From the NCBI GenBank assembly GCA_009801085.1, contig VNWV01000007.1:2418001-2482000 (forward strand): a DNA stretch of 64,000 nt, read 5' to 3'. The translations under genes were made by a program, and so were the position numbers. The notes under the pieces are model-generated. The model was not told the origin of the DNA. It searched no databases and saw only the letters and a list, made by a program, of their open reading frames with translations. The DNA is from Lasiodiplodia sp. COLG20. Taxonomy: Eukaryota; Ascomycota; Dothideomycetes; Botryosphaeriales; Botryosphaeriaceae. Shown piece after piece: positions 22,651 to 34,322 of the stretch; positions within the stretch are counted from its first letter, which is position 1; the number at the start of each line of letters is the position of its first letter.

Positions 22651-24198
22651 TTACTGCTCAACCTTGATCATGACCGTTTTTGTCTCCAAAAAATTGTCCA
22701 TACTCACGGTCCACCCCTCTCGATTCTGGCCGGATGCCTTGTACCCTCCAAATGGCATATCCTTTGCTGTGACAGGGCTAGTACTGTTCACCCCAACATA
22801 CCCCGATTCAAGAGCTTTTGCTACTCTCATCGCTCGGTCGATGTTTTTGGTGTAGACACAGGCAAACAGACCGTACTCAGTATCGTTAGCCCTCTGTACA
22901 GCTTCACCCTCCGTGTCAAAAGTACAGATATTCACAACGGGCCCAAAGATCTCTTCTCGCATGACTTCAGCGTGCTCTGGTGTTTCCAGGAAAATGGTCG
23001 GCTCCACGAAGTAGCCTTTCATGGTGTCAAGACTACCGTTGCCACCGAGGGCGAGCGTGGCGTGCTTTTTGCCCTTCTCGATGTAGTTCAGTACGGTCTT
23101 GTATTGAGCGCCATCTGCCTGCGGACCGTGATTTGTAGCGGTCGAAGTGGGATCACCCGGAGTGACCGCAGCAAACTGCTTTTTGAAAGCCTCTACAAAT
23201 TCTTTGGAAATGGACCTCTGCACGTAGATCCTGGAGTTTGCCATGCAGACTTGACCGCTGTTGAATTGAATGCTGTTCTTGGTCTGTGCCACGGCTTTCT
23301 CGAGGTCTCCATCTTCGAATATCAGGGCTGGTGACTTTCCTCCAAGCTCTAGCATGACCTTTTTCAGATTCGACTTCGCAGCAGCTTCCTGAATCAGTCG
23401 TCCTGTCCGGCCAGAACCGGTGAAGGACAACGCCCGGACATCCATATGGCTTGAAAGGAGTGCGCCGGACGGGTTGCCGTGCCCGGAAATGATGTTGAAT
23501 ACACCGGGAGGGAATCCGGCCTGTTCCACCAATGTCGCAATTTTAGCGGTTGACAGCGGTGCCTTCTCGCTTGACTTCAGCACGACCGTGTTCCCAGCGA
23601 TCAATGCGGGCGCCGACTTTCCAGAAAGGAAGATCAGCGGCACGTTCCACGGGATGATCGCTGCAACCACACCATACGGCTGGCGAAATGTCACGTTGAT
23701 GAAGCCGGGCGTGTTTAGACTTGCGTGTCCCTGATTGGTATGCCATGCTTCGGCGTAGTGATCATAGTTCTCAGCGGCGCGGGATGCATCGTAGTATGAG
23801 GAGATCGGGCGTCCCATCGAAATGGCCTCTAGGTATGCAAGCTCTTCGTGGTTCTCTCTAATCAGGGCGGCGAGCTTCTTCAAGCACTGGCCACGTTCCT
23901 GCGGCGCTAGGGCAGACCAGCTAGGAAATGCCGCTTTGGCCGCAGCAACGGCAGCGTTTGTATCCTGCTCAGTAGCTTCAGGCACTAGCAACTATCAGTC
24001 AATCATATCTGATCTTTCTTCCGAAGTACTCACCGTCCGCAACTTTCGCAAGCGTGGCTGGGTTGTAAAGCGGAAAGGTCTTCTTGTCAGAAGCTTCAAC
24101 AAGCTGAGACACTCATTAGCAAGAGTCGCAATCACTTCAGAAACTGCTCGTACCTTGCCATCGATAAATAGTCGCGGCTCGAAGCTCTGAAGACCCAT
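22651..24198 (-). CDS. NAD(P)-dependent aldehyde dehydrogenase
   Basis: Oxidises an aldehyde to its carboxylic acid in the cytosol. Exons 24198..24154, 24103..24034 and 23984..22651 give 482 aa, the family's normal length. The first 15 codons (MGLQSFEPRLFIDGK) sit in their own exon. Family motifs: PWNVPLIFLSGK (cofactor binding), FTGSGRTG, ELGGKSP with the general-base Glu, and NSGQVCMANS with the catalytic Cys. The C-terminus has PFGGYKASGQNREG. It lacks an organelle signal. The family is broad (salicylaldehyde, vanillin and fatty aldehydes), so the substrate is open. It sits tail-to-tail with the propeller gene and next to an MFS transporter gene. Confidence 0.95.
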
Positions 24199-25053
24199 TG
24201 TGAATTCTTCGTGTTATTTCAGCGACAAATAATCTTGGCTTGCGGGGGGAAAGAGTTCTCGCTGCGCATTTCAGGTTCTCGAATGCGAATGCTTCCAAAA
24301 GCTATGGCTAGTTAAGTAAATCTTATTCTCAATGAATACCTGATCAGTGTGGAGGCCGGATTTTCCGGACTTACTGGCTTAATTCCGGCGACATGGATCC
24401 ATAGATCAGCCACCTTGTGAGGCTTTAATTTAGGGTGGAGTGATCAGATCGTAGATCAATAAGTTGACTTATGAAAACGGTACGTCACCACTAAGCAATC
24501 CACTCATTTTTCGGCAGTTCCGGATGTGGGCCAAGCTCATATTTCTACTTCACACACGTTGGACTGACGCAGGCGGGTGTAACGGTAGGCTCCTTCCACT
24601 AAGCTTCGGAGTCGCTTAGCAGGTTGGTTGAACCGTAGGGTTTACCTTGAAGAGACAAGAGGTGGGTGATAATGATTGGATAAGGGAGTATCACGTGATT
24701 GTGCGATGCACAGTGAGCCGGTTACCTCCAAATTAATAGCTATTAAAAGTGATCCTGCAGAAGCAGGCCGCAATTACTCTCGGCTACGTGAAATCCTAGT
24801 CAGACGGTACTGTGAAACCAAGCATACGTTCGATTTTCTCGCTTCTCAAGGTCTGGTTGCATGCAACAGTGTTGGCCTCGGCTGTCTTGCAACGGGGTTT
24901 CTCCGTGGGATGCTCCTGCGGAACTTCATGTCTTATTGAATTCTCGAAGCTAGACTAGAGCTATAATTTATTGAACATGGTCCATCTCAGTATCCTATAA
25001 GACTACTTTTTATTGACTACAATTATCCTCGGCGAAGAGTTAGTTGTTCGGGC
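24199..25053. other. Intergenic, no gene seen
   Basis: Contains the promoter of the aldehyde dehydrogenase gene and the 3' end of the MFS gene. An 87-codon ORF at 24676..24939 has no coding character. Confidence 0.55.
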
Positions 25054-26599
25054 TCACGGAGCCTTGGATGTTGCTGGAGCAAACTTAGACTTCATCCTAA
25101 TGCTCTCGCCATACCGATAAAAAACGAATGGAATAATTGCCAAAAGCGTTGCACAACCCCCAAGCAAGGAACCGCCACCACCAACTCCGAGCGATGCGAA
25201 CATGTAATTTGTAAATAATGGAGCGGCAGCTCCAGCTGCGGACCGGACGACGGTATTCGCTGCAATGGCGGATGCTGCGTACATGAGGTATGAGTCTACA
25301 ATGTAGTTGAAGAAGCTTACAAATATAAGCATCATACCACATGCAACAAACACGCCGGCAATGGTAGGGACAATCCAGTGGACAGAACTGACCAGAAGTT
25401 AGTGCTGGACAGTGTGGGTCAGGGAATTACAATACTTACTTGTATTCAGCCGTCCACGAAAGCCAGAAGACACTTACGGCAAAAGTAATTGCACCTACAA
25501 TTGACAATACTAACCGATCTTCAGGTTTGATTGTCTTCCCGGCCCTCATCTTCTTTGCCTGCTGGCGCAAGAAGACAACCACAAAAATGCCACCAAGGAA
25601 AGCGCCCAGAACGGTTCCGAACAGAGGCAACTCGCCGACACCTGAATTCCATCCCCTCTTCTGTTGGAACACAATTGGATAGATGGAAAAAAGCATGTAG
25701 AGGAGCAGATAGACAAAGGCCATGTAGATGGCGCAGCAGAAGGAAATCGTGTCGAACAGAATGATCCAGGGCCGGGTCAGCGCCACCTTGTAGGTTTGTA
25801 GGATGGATCGCTCTGATGCCTCAAAGGGAGCTTGAACATCTTCATAGCCTGGAATCCTGGCCTGGCGGATTCGTCGGGCCTTGGTCTTGAGGATAATCGG
25901 CGCGTAGGTCTCGGGAAGGGTGAACATGAGCAGTGCTATTCCTCCTCCCATCCAGAGAAGATTATAGAATGTCCAGCGCCAGTCCTTTTTCAGCTGAAAG
26001 AAGCCGCTGATGACGGGGCCCAGAGCTGGACCTACCCAGACCATAACGCTGAATCCAGCCATGGTGATTCCACGCGATACGGGATCCCATAAGTCGGCTA
26101 GAACACCGGGTACATTTGACATAGGCGCGGACACGAAGGTGCCGGATAGAAATCGTCCAACCAGCAAGCCCGCGAAGTTAGGAGCCCATGCGCAGAGGAA
26201 GTTGAAAAGAATATACATCGTGAATGAAACGAAGAAGACCCTCTGTCGGCCATAGAACTCGGAGAGCGGCGCGAAGATGAGGGGTCCTGCGCAGTAACCC
26301 AGTAGAAAAAGCGTGATCGTCAGGCCGGCCACTTCGCGAGAGACGTGAAAATGTTCCGATAAGCTCGGCAAGCAACCCGAAGGAGTCGACGAAGCCAACG
26401 CGGCGTTGACGACCAGGAGAACAGCCGTCACGGTGACATACACCCGACGCAGGATCGACCAATTCTTAGGATTCTCGACATCATCGGGCGCAAAGTCAAG
26501 GAGGCCGTTTTCGTTTAGATGGACGTTATGGTAATCGATTTGCGCACTGCGGTACGGCTTGGCCGTGGGCCGAGAGAGGATCCTCTGTAGGACGCCCAT
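25054..26599 (-). CDS. MFS transporter, DHA1-type (12 TM)
   Basis: Proton-driven exporter of small molecules in the plasma membrane. Exons 26599..25440 and 25387..25054 (52-nt intron) give 497 aa. The N-terminus is cytosolic with the fungal DHA1 signature VENPKNWS just before TM1. The signature between TM2 and TM3 (FAPLSEFYGRQRVFF) and the antiporter-type glycine/proline stretch in TM5 (GPALGPVISGFFQL) are visible. The C-terminal exon supplies the last helices (HWIVPTIAGVFVACGMMLIF; YIVDSYLMYAASAIAANTVV). The cargo cannot be read from the sequence; drug, polyamine and secondary-metabolite exporters look alike. A 29-bp tandem repeat lies upstream of the start. Confidence 0.95.
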
Positions 26600-26741
26600 A
26601 CCTCCGAGAATGGCTGGACAGGAAAATGCGATGAAGTTGAGCAGGCAGCTTTGTGCAGTTGAGGCACAAGAAGATCTATAGGAGTTGCAGACCAGAGTGG
26701 TATGAGAGCGGGCTATGCTTCTCCATCCCTAGTGAGGCTCA

Positions 26742-26839
26742 CGGAGTTAAGATTGGTACATTAGCTAACACGGAGTTAATATTGGTACATTAGCTATCCC
26801 GGAGTTAATATTGGTACATTAGCTATCCCGGAGTTAACG
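26742..26839. repeat. 29-bp tandem repeat, 3.4 copies, in a promoter
   Basis: Copies at 26742-26770, 26771-26799 and 26800-26828, plus a partial copy to 26839. Copies 2 and 3 are identical; copy 1 differs at three positions. The core is cggagttaatattggtacat. The array lies 143 bp upstream of the MFS start codon, where it could act as a repeated binding site. Confidence 0.9.
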
Positions 26840-27486
26840 TGCTGTGTTCGGCAGGCAAATTAACCGCATCTCTACCTTGAGAAAGAAAAGAAATCTTCCT
26901 TTAGCAACAGCTACGAAACGCCTCATAAGTAACACTCTTATTACGAACGACTGTAGTTAGGGAATGTAGGTATATGTATAGTGCCTATCTTTGTCTGTGT
27001 CTTGCAATTTACTGTCTTTGCTGTCTCGCCCACACCGTGAAGTATGAGGAATCACTAACGGCGGAAGGCATTTCCAGATAGAGTAAGGAATAGAAAAAAT
27101 GTCCGCATGATCTACCCGCTAGGAAGACAGGGCCTAAAAGCGTCAAGGTGGCGGACATACTCAGCTGAATGTGTATCAAGCCCTAGACCGCTCTGCACAA
27201 GCTCGTTCATGCGCCAATGCAGTGTATGATATTTTTTGGTTTCCACCAGCGCGCACTACATTGGCAGTCGTCCATGATGTCACCACCCTCGGCAAAGTCG
27301 GCGTCTACCAGGCCAAGTTCAGCGTTTCGTAATAGTTGACTTTCGGACTTGATCGTACTATCTCCGGAACCGAGCACTTCTTCTGTTCTCATACTCCATC
27401 ATAGACGGCGTGTTGGATAAATGAGTGCTCGCGCAACTCCACTCTATCTACCATCAATCCGTTCAAACCACTGCAAAATTGCCATT
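26840..27486. other. Intergenic between divergent genes
   Basis: Promoter region for the hydrolase gene (+). It contains an in-frame upstream ATG at 27421, which could extend the hydrolase by 22 residues. Confidence 0.5.
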
Positions 27487-28416
27487 ATGGAGCCATTCAA
27501 TTTCACTCTTTCCAACTCGTCGACAGTAGCGGGCATCCGCTGCATACCTCCACGCGTTGCTTCCCCGCTCCAGTATCGCCCCCTAATTGTCGGACTGCAC
27601 GGCAGCACGTATGACTGCAAGTACTTCGATGTCGATGCGAAGCACACCGCTTCGATTGCAAGCAATGCTTTCGGTGTTCCCTTCGTATCCATCGACCGCC
27701 CCTGCTATGGAGGCACAGGCTCGTTCCTCCCAGTGCCTAAGGATTCCGACTTCGGCAAAGAGACAGGCCTATGGCTCCACCGCTACATCCTCCCGCTCCT
27801 ATGGGCTGAGATCGGAGTGCCGAACGACTGCAGCTGTGTTGTATTCCTAAGCCACAGCCTCGGGTGCATGGGTGCCATCGTCGCTGCAGCGATGCATGCG
27901 CAGGACGATAAGCCGTCATATCCACTAGGCGGTGTGATACTCGCCGGTCTTGCCGACCAGCTACTCCCTGAGATGCAAGATAATCCACTCCCAGGGCCCA
28001 ATCATCCGCCGGAGCACGCCGTGTTCCCACGCGAGATAAAGGACAGCCTGATGTTCCGGCCCGGAACGGTGCACCCGGACGTTCTGGACCACACCGAGCG
28101 CCTCAGTCATCCGGCTCCATTCGCTGAGCTCGAGAGCTTGCGCAACGTCTGGTTACCCACCTGGCGGGAGACCTGGGCTGCTAATGTGGAAGCGCCGGTG
28201 ATGTTCGGCTTAGCGGAGCAAGATTGCTTCTTTGTTGGAACGATGGATCACGTCATGGATTGCGTCGCGGCGTTCTCGAAGAGTGTGCGTGCGGAGGGCA
28301 GCTTGATTAGACATGCACCGCATTGTATGGAGCTAAGCTTCTGGTCACAGGGGTGGTACGCGCGGTCCTTCGGATTTGCTATGGAATGCGCTGCTAGCCA
28401 TCATCACCGCTCTTGA
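27487..28416 (+). CDS. Alpha/beta hydrolase
   Basis: Single exon. ATG at 27487 gives 309 aa; an upstream ATG at 27421 would add a 22-residue leader with no clear signal. The fold's catalytic triad is readable. The nucleophile elbow is SHSLG (GxSxG-type) at about residue 125, preceded by the strand CSCVVFL. The acid is probably in GLAEQDCFF, and the His in RHAPHCMEL. The oxyanion loop is LIVGLHGSTYD and the FVSIDRPCYGGTG turn follows. It looks like a cytosolic esterase or C-C hydrolase of the kind found in aromatic breakdown or metabolite clusters. The substrate is not determined. It is divergent from the MFS gene. Confidence 0.87.
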   Translation: MEPFNFTLSNSSTVAGIRCIPPRVASPLQYRPLIVGLHGSTYDCKYFDVDAKHTASIASNAFGVPFVSIDRPCYGGTGSFLPVPKDSDFGKETGLWLHRYILPLLWAEIGVPNDCSCVVFLSHSLGCMGAIVAAAMHAQDDKPSYPLGGVILAGLADQLLPEMQDNPLPGPNHPPEHAVFPREIKDSLMFRPGTVHPDVLDHTERLSHPAPFAELESLRNVWLPTWRETWAANVEAPVMFGLAEQDCFFVGTMDHVMDCVAAFSKSVRAEGSLIRHAPHCMELSFWSQGWYARSFGFAMECAASHHHRS

Positions 28417-29313
28417 AGAGGTCATGGTATCGCTTAGATAATGGAACGGAAGCTCTTAATTAATCAAGATTTGGCGGACTGGTTCCCATTTTGAGGCTCG
28501 CATGACCATACACCATCACTATTCGCCGACTGGAGCGAGTTTGTTTGCTGCGGGGAACTGGAGAGACATGCAAGTGGAGCCTATCCATCGTATATCCGCT
28601 ACTACTTCACATTGTCGGAGATAATGTGAAAGATAACCTACCTATGCAAGATATCCTGCAGGTCCCGAGGATCTGCCTCGGCCGAAAACGCCGCAATGAA
28701 ATACTGCTTAATCATACATGAAAAAGAACGGCACACAGCTTGGTTGCGGGATGCCGGCCAAGCATTGGCAATGTTTAATCGCTGCTTCGCCTCTGGGAAA
28801 GAGGCGTAAGCCTGTCTAGGGACCTGGAACGAACGCTTTATTTGTTTATAACTTTTGGGATACGGGCGGTTCAACCGAGGAAACATCAATGCACGCCGCA
28901 CTGGTAGCAGCGCTGGTTCCGCTGACCTGTCAGTCATAGCGAAGATGTACCCACGAAATTGCGAAGGAAACAGGTGGTTTCTCGAAGAGGGATTTGCACA
29001 AAAGCTTGAGGCTGAAGAGAAAAAGCCGTCTAATCCATGAGCTGAGAAGATGACACGATGGAGAATAGATACAGTGCTTAAGGAATTACATAATCACAAG
29101 CTAGTATATTATTCCGGTCTATCAATTGTAACAGTCGTAGCAGAGTCAGAATACATCAGGATTCATCCACACTGTATTCAAGCCGTAGTAAAGTCAGAGC
29201 CCGGAATCCTAGAGAATGGAATGGTCGTCAGCGTACGACTGCGCCACAAAATTAAGAGGATCATTGAAAATAAGCGGAAGAACAGTCCTACGTACCCGCT
29301 TGACTAATGCATC
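28417..29313. other. Intergenic, no gene seen
   Basis: Moderately AT-rich. Short ORFs at 28855..29040 and 29050..29307 lack recognisable features. Confidence 0.5.
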
Positions 29314-29672
29314 CTAAGAGCTACTAGCGTAACTCTGTTCCTTAAGGAAGATGGGGCGACCAGTGGCGAAGTTTGGCACATCAGCAAAGATCTTCTTGCC
29401 CTCTTCAGAGTCGTGTAGGGAATTGAATGCCTCCTCACTGGACCATTCGGTGCGGGAAAGAACCATGTACGGGGCATCTTCCGGAAGGGTGGTGACTTCC
29501 CACTTCAGGAACTTGTCCGGGAAAAAGCTCTTAACCAGAGGCAGGTGGACGTTGACGTAATGGTCCATGTTGAAGATGGTGCCCTTCGGAAAGAGAATCT
29601 GGAGTTACGGTGAGTGCTCCGTGTGGAGATTCTAGTGGCATGTAGATAACGAACGGTGTACTTGGCAGTCAT
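29314..29672 (-). CDS. EthD-domain small protein
   Basis: Exons 29672..29655 (only six codons, MTAKYT) and 29598..29314 join through a 56-nt intron to give 100 aa. The protein is a complete EthD/ferredoxin-like barrel domain: MTAKYT-ILFPKGTIF at the start, MDHYVNVHLPLVKSFF with the characteristic His, YMVLSRTEWSSEEAFNSL, and a final FLKEQ strand. Proteins of this dimeric fold include decarboxylases and accessory proteins in polyketide and hydrocarbon pathways. It lies head-on to the 3' end of the acyl-CoA oxidase gene, on the same strand 226 bp further on, and could serve the same pathway (inference). The tiny first exon makes it easy to miss. Confidence 0.87.
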
Positions 29673-29897
29673 GGTGAGGTGGGGTATGTTGTGCCTGGGG
29701 TCAGGAAAAGTGAATATAAGTCATAGAAAACAAGTCTTCCCGCTGGTACTTATGCCCCAGTCTCTGGGCCGAAATTCGTGGTTCGTGGTAGACTAGAGAG
29801 GCCACCGAAGCTTTTCCTCGGCCGATTCCCTGGAATTCGACTACTGTGATGGTGTAATTACTCGGGGCATTGAAAAAAGTTCGCTGCAACTAAGACA

Positions 29898-32258
29898 TCA
29901 CAGCTTGGCTAAAACCCTTCCAGCATCCCCCGAACCCATGGTGATCTCGTCGTTCCGGTAATCGGGATTGAATGTCAGCTTGTTCAGAGGGTTAAGCCTG
30001 TGAGCCCGGTTGAACAAATCCTCATAAACCTTGCCGTCATACCTGCCCAGCGCACTGTAGAAACCAGTCAGAAAAGCCTGTCTCTCGATAGCAAAACTTA
30101 CCTGTCAAGGAGAAAGTCTGGAAACTGCCAGCTATCAACCAAATCGACGGCATGCGGGCGGATGCTTTCCAACAGTTTCCCGATGGCTACGTCGGCGATG
30201 TAATCCAGTTGATCGTTCGAGATGGCATTCGAGCGGGAAAAGTCACGGCTTGCCTTGCCGATGGTGTGCAGCGAAAATAGACGGAAGAGCTTCCACACGA
30301 CCTGCTTGGTGAGCTCTGGCAGGGTTGTGTCGGAGCTGAGTCCGTCAAAGAAGTTGTATACCAGGACCGCCTCCGATTGAGCTTTAGAAAGACTGATTAG
30401 TATTACAGTTGCAAACAGGATGCTTTCATCCACTTGCCGTTACTTAGATGATGGAGTTGAATGAGTGCACTGTTCCAAGCTGCCTTCCGGAGTTCGATGG
30501 CTTCGTACGCTTTGAAGGCCTGTTTAAGAGTTAGAAGACACCCACAAGCAACGAGCACCAAGAAGGCTTACCAGGAAAGAAGCACGATACTCGAAGGCCT
30601 GCACAATGTCGCTATCGTTGCCGAGTACATCTAATACCTTTGGTGTTGTTGGGGCCTGGAGACTGTGGGAATTGCGCTGCCAATATCGCAACAGGGTTTC
30701 CTCGGTGCGGTTCCCAGGCCTTAGACCAGGCGCTATGGCCACCACCTTGGCCTTCTTAATCAAATGCCGCGCCATTTGTTGCGCGATCATCCAATTATCG
30801 CCCTCGACCGTCGGCTTGGATGCATAGTCATCGATGAGGCCGACGAGACCGGTGCCGCCGCCGAAGCCGTGGCCGCCCATGGACCGCCTGCATGTCTCGA
30901 TGCCGTCGGCAGTCAAGTCCGTCGATAAGCTCTTCAGCCCCGAGGAGAGCGAGTGCAGGTCTGCCAGGGTTGACATGTCTGCTCTGGTCTCGATGTTGGC
31001 CCGAGTGAGGTCGTACACGTCGCCCATCCTCTTCCCGCTGTAGTGCAGCGCGAAGGCGGTGGCGAGGAGCGGGAACAGGCGGACCTGCACCGTAGGATAG
31101 TCTAGGACGGGCCGTTCGTGGTCCTCCTTGCCCGTCCCTTTGAACTGGCGCCGAATGGCGCAATACCGGATGGCGACGGTTATGGCGCGCGCAAGGGCCA
31201 GGCGTACGCCCACTATGATTATTTTGCGTGCCTATGGGCGCTGTCAGCTGAGATGAACATGGAGGGTGCCTGGGGAGCTCACATGCGTGAGAGAGCCGTA
31301 TACGACGGCCTGGTTCTTAGGGGCGTGGTATGCGCCTGTCTCTGGGTCCACGGACGAGTAGCGAGCCAGTAGCGCGTCATGGGGAATCCTGCCGTGATGC
31401 ATGTCAAACACACTATCTTTTACCTGGAATGTGGGCGCACCTAATGCTGTTCATGAGCATGTAGGCGTTGTCCATGGATGCGTAGCCGTGCTTTGCTCCA
31501 ATATCGCCGACGACAATTCCCGGGAGCGGCTTATGGGTCGTCATGTCGCGAACTTGAACGATGAAAGCATGAGGGCCAAGTGACTTGAGCTTCTGGCCAT
31601 TCGTCGCCGGATCGGGCAGGACCAGCTGGGCAATGACGACAGCATGGTTTGCTGTGCAGCCGAGGCCCCCGTTCCACCACTTGGCCGCCGTGAGCGTCGG
31701 GCTGTGGAGGACAAATTCTTTCGTGGTCTGGTCCCAGGATGCGGTTGTCTCGATGCCTTGGACATTACTGCCGTGGCCCAGCTCAGTCTGGGCATAGGCG
31801 CCGATGATGTCCCAGTCCTCGCAGCGCTTGAGCCAGTACGCACGCTGGGCTTCGTTTGTCTGCTCACGCAACGTCTGCCGGAACATGGTGTCATGCAGCT
31901 GATACGGCGCTGCCTCGTCCACCAGGTACCTGGCCATCTCGTGATCGTCGTCCGACCAGCCATGCTTCTCCCGGAGCTGCCGCATGCGCTTGCCCCTTGC
32001 CAGTGCAAGCTGGTATCGTTCAGGGCGGGACAAATCCAGCACTCCCTGCTTAGAAAACATCTTGTCTTGTTGGAGTATCTTGACAATACGCTGCTGGCGC
32101 TCGAGGTACTCGGGACCGAGCAGATGGTTGGCAAGAGCTTCCGTGTCTACCACCGAGCCAGCACGTTCGGTGGCGAGGCTGCTGGGGCCGTCCGGTGATG
32201 CAGGCTTCAAGCGATCAACCCAAGCGTCGGAAGATCTCGGCTTCTTGCGTCGTGGCAT
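29898..32258 (-). CDS. Peroxisomal acyl-CoA oxidase
   Basis: Oxidises acyl-CoA to trans-2-enoyl-CoA with transfer of electrons from FAD to O2 (H2O2 formed), the first step of peroxisomal beta-oxidation. Six exons (32258..31441, 31388..31283, 31231..30572, 30519..30444, 30381..30102, 30054..29898) join in frame to 698 aa, the usual ACOX size. The first donor is GTGCGC at 31440; a nearby GTAAAA does not keep the frame. Motifs: AYAQTELGHGSNVQGIET (FAD/substrate domain), SMGGHGF, and TVEGDNWM with the catalytic Glu. The C-terminal ACOX domain is complete (VVWKLFRLFSLHTIGKASRD). The protein ends in LAKL, with AKL a PTS1 variant. The substrate may be a fatty acid or a side chain of a secondary metabolite. 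Confidence 0.93.
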
Positions 32259-32856
32259 TGCGAAGAAATTGACATGTAAGATGCTGGTCTAGACAGATAT
32301 TGATAATGGCCGAGGGAACGGGACATGCTCGTATTATACGAAGCTGTCTTGAGATCGCTACCAACGATGCGATTATCGCATCTATCTTATCTAATTGGCG
32401 GTTCGAGCTATCACATGCGAAGATAGAGTACTATATCCGTAAGAATCCGATTTAACGTACACTTAAAGTAAGACGCTGCTCCGTTTAAAGCTATTAGTCT
32501 TCTAGCGTGGTAGCTTGGTTAAGCTAAACTATATTCTTCGAATTATATTTTTTATTAAAGTATAAGGTGGCGGCGCCTAGCTCACATCTACCCGAGCACG
32601 GCAAAAACTTTCTGTATACCACAGCATGAGCCTCTCATGACTCCATAACCACCAAGAGCCCCGTCGGCCCGAAATGACAGAATTAAAAGTGTATACCTCA
32701 GCATGCGTCCCTGTTGCCGGAGCATATACGTACGCTTCGCATCCAGTCCTAGAGCGAATGAAGGATTATACTGATCCAATAGAGGAGGTAATCACTTGGT
32801 GAAACTGTACAAAATGCGAATACAAGACATCCTGATGATCATACTTGTAGTAGTAA
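32259..32856. other. AT-rich spacer, possible RIP-like debris
   Basis: From about 32340 to 32580 the sequence is TA-rich with scattered short GC patches (ggcggcgcc), as seen in old mutated repeats. No ORF of substance. Confidence 0.35.
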
Positions 32857-33759
32857 CTACTCCGATAACATGCGCCTCTTGCATTCGATTACCGTCAACT
32901 CTGACATCTCCTTGCTTCTCCAAATCTTTTCAATCACCAGGTTAACTGAGCTTAGAAGCTGATTCTAATCATCCTTAGTCTGCTCTTTTGAGGCCAAGTT
33001 CATCATCGTCAAGTTAGAACCAGCAATGTGACGGGAAGGGTTGCTTGACAGGATCCTTTCGTGCAGCAGAAGTCGAGATTCTGAGCTCATCGCATCTTTG
33101 ATGTGACCCAGGATCAGGCGAGCGCTATCGTCGTCCCAGTCGTGGATGACTCGTTTCAGGATGTAAGCAATGGCTCCTGCATTACAGTCAGTTTGACCAC
33201 CGCTGAATACAGGAGATATGGGCTGAAGATACATTTGACAGGCTGTGGATTGAAAAAGTCGTGTGGCATTTTTTGATCCCTCTCAGCTCCGGAGGATCTG
33301 ACCTTTGCGCTTCTTCTATTACCTGCGGCAAATCTTGTACAACTAGCCTGTCTGCGAGGAGGCCGCATCCATCGTGAATGCTTTTGAGCGCCTCACCACG
33401 GTTGCCACCACCGTCGACAACAAGAGGGGCATTTGCGGGCACCAAATGTATGTTTTCCGCAAACCTGTATGATGTTACATGGAGCCTCTTTCTTGGATAA
33501 AGGGATTGTCATACCAGGCAAACGGAAAAATGTCCATCCAAGGTAGGACTCTGCCAGTGATTTCCATTCCTTTACTAAAACCTTGCACTGATTGGCCATC
33601 AAGAATCTCCCAGAACGACATTCCCTCTTTGCCACGTGCGAACGAGGCGGGGCTGTACTTTGGATTCTTAGGCTCTTTAAGACCATATTTGGCGAAGTAA
33701 GATGGCCAGTGTAGGGAAATAAGGCCTTGATTAGGGACGCTACTGAGGCGTTAATGGCA
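32857..33759 (-). pseudogene. O-methyltransferase (SAM-dependent, fungal COMT-like), broken
   Basis: Conserved parts of a fungal O-methyltransferase occur in order. They are a dimerisation/substrate part (YFAKYGLKEPKNPKYSP, FARGKEGMSFWEIL), the SAM-binding motif (APLVVDGGGNRGEAL) with QDLPQVIEEAQ, then MPHDFFNPQPVK, the catalytic region (YILKRVIHDWDDDSARLI, with the general-base His) and IEKIWRSKEM at the end. At least five lesions are visible. There is a frame change near 33690 and a stop at 33475-33477 with a frame change before the SAM motif. A frame change falls at the A6 run (33269-33274). A base next to the last donor makes a TGA across the splice. A TAG at 32965-32967 is the fifth. The N-terminal dimerisation domain was not found. 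Confidence 0.85.
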
Positions 33760-34322
33760 CTGTAAACCGGTGAGAACTTTGGGCAATAGACCAGAACTGA
33801 CGTCTAAGCTTCTAAGGTAATAAAATACTAGCGTAGAAGCGATACCAGCTCCACCCCATCATGGCAACTACCGAAGGTGGATACACTTCTGGAGAAAGAG
33901 CAATCTGATCGGCCCCATCGCACGCTCGGTCGCTTCCCGGTTCGCCAGCAATGCCATGATGCATCCCTCGAAATAGATTGGAGGGAGCTTGTGCCACTTA
34001 CCCCTTTCGGCAGATGAAACATGTTTCGTGCAAGCGGAGGGGCGCCAAGCACGGCGTTTTCCCGCCGTTGAGCGGTCTTTGTGATGTTCTCGGAAACGCT
34101 CCTTCGAAGCGAGTATCGTGTGGCGTCAATGCCGAAACGCCCGGACATAGCGCGGCAGTGGTTACCCGCGGGTTCAGGAGTGCAAGCTGTGATGCTCTTA
34201 CAGGGTGTATATATAGGATGGCGGCAAACCACGGGCGTGGGGATTTTGTTTCAGTCTATTCACTCTCTTTTCGCGCTTGTCGCATCATTCGTTCTTTTTC
34301 GCTTCGCTTTCTTGCCTGAAAA
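33760..34322. other. Promoter region of the pectin lyase gene
   Basis: No coding signal. The TATA box of the lyase gene is at 34208-34215. Confidence 0.5.
34208..34215 (+). promoter_or_regulatory. TATA box of the pectin lyase gene
   Basis: TATATATA ends 107 bp before the ATG at 34323. Confidence 0.55.

Noticed and set aside
24676..24939. 87-codon ORF upstream of the aldehyde dehydrogenase gene
   Set aside because: No motif, no signal peptide, and codon use looks random.
32340..32580. Possible transposon or RIP-mutated repeat
   Set aside because: TA-rich, but no terminal repeats, transposase fragment or second copy in the window, so it is noted only as a spacer.
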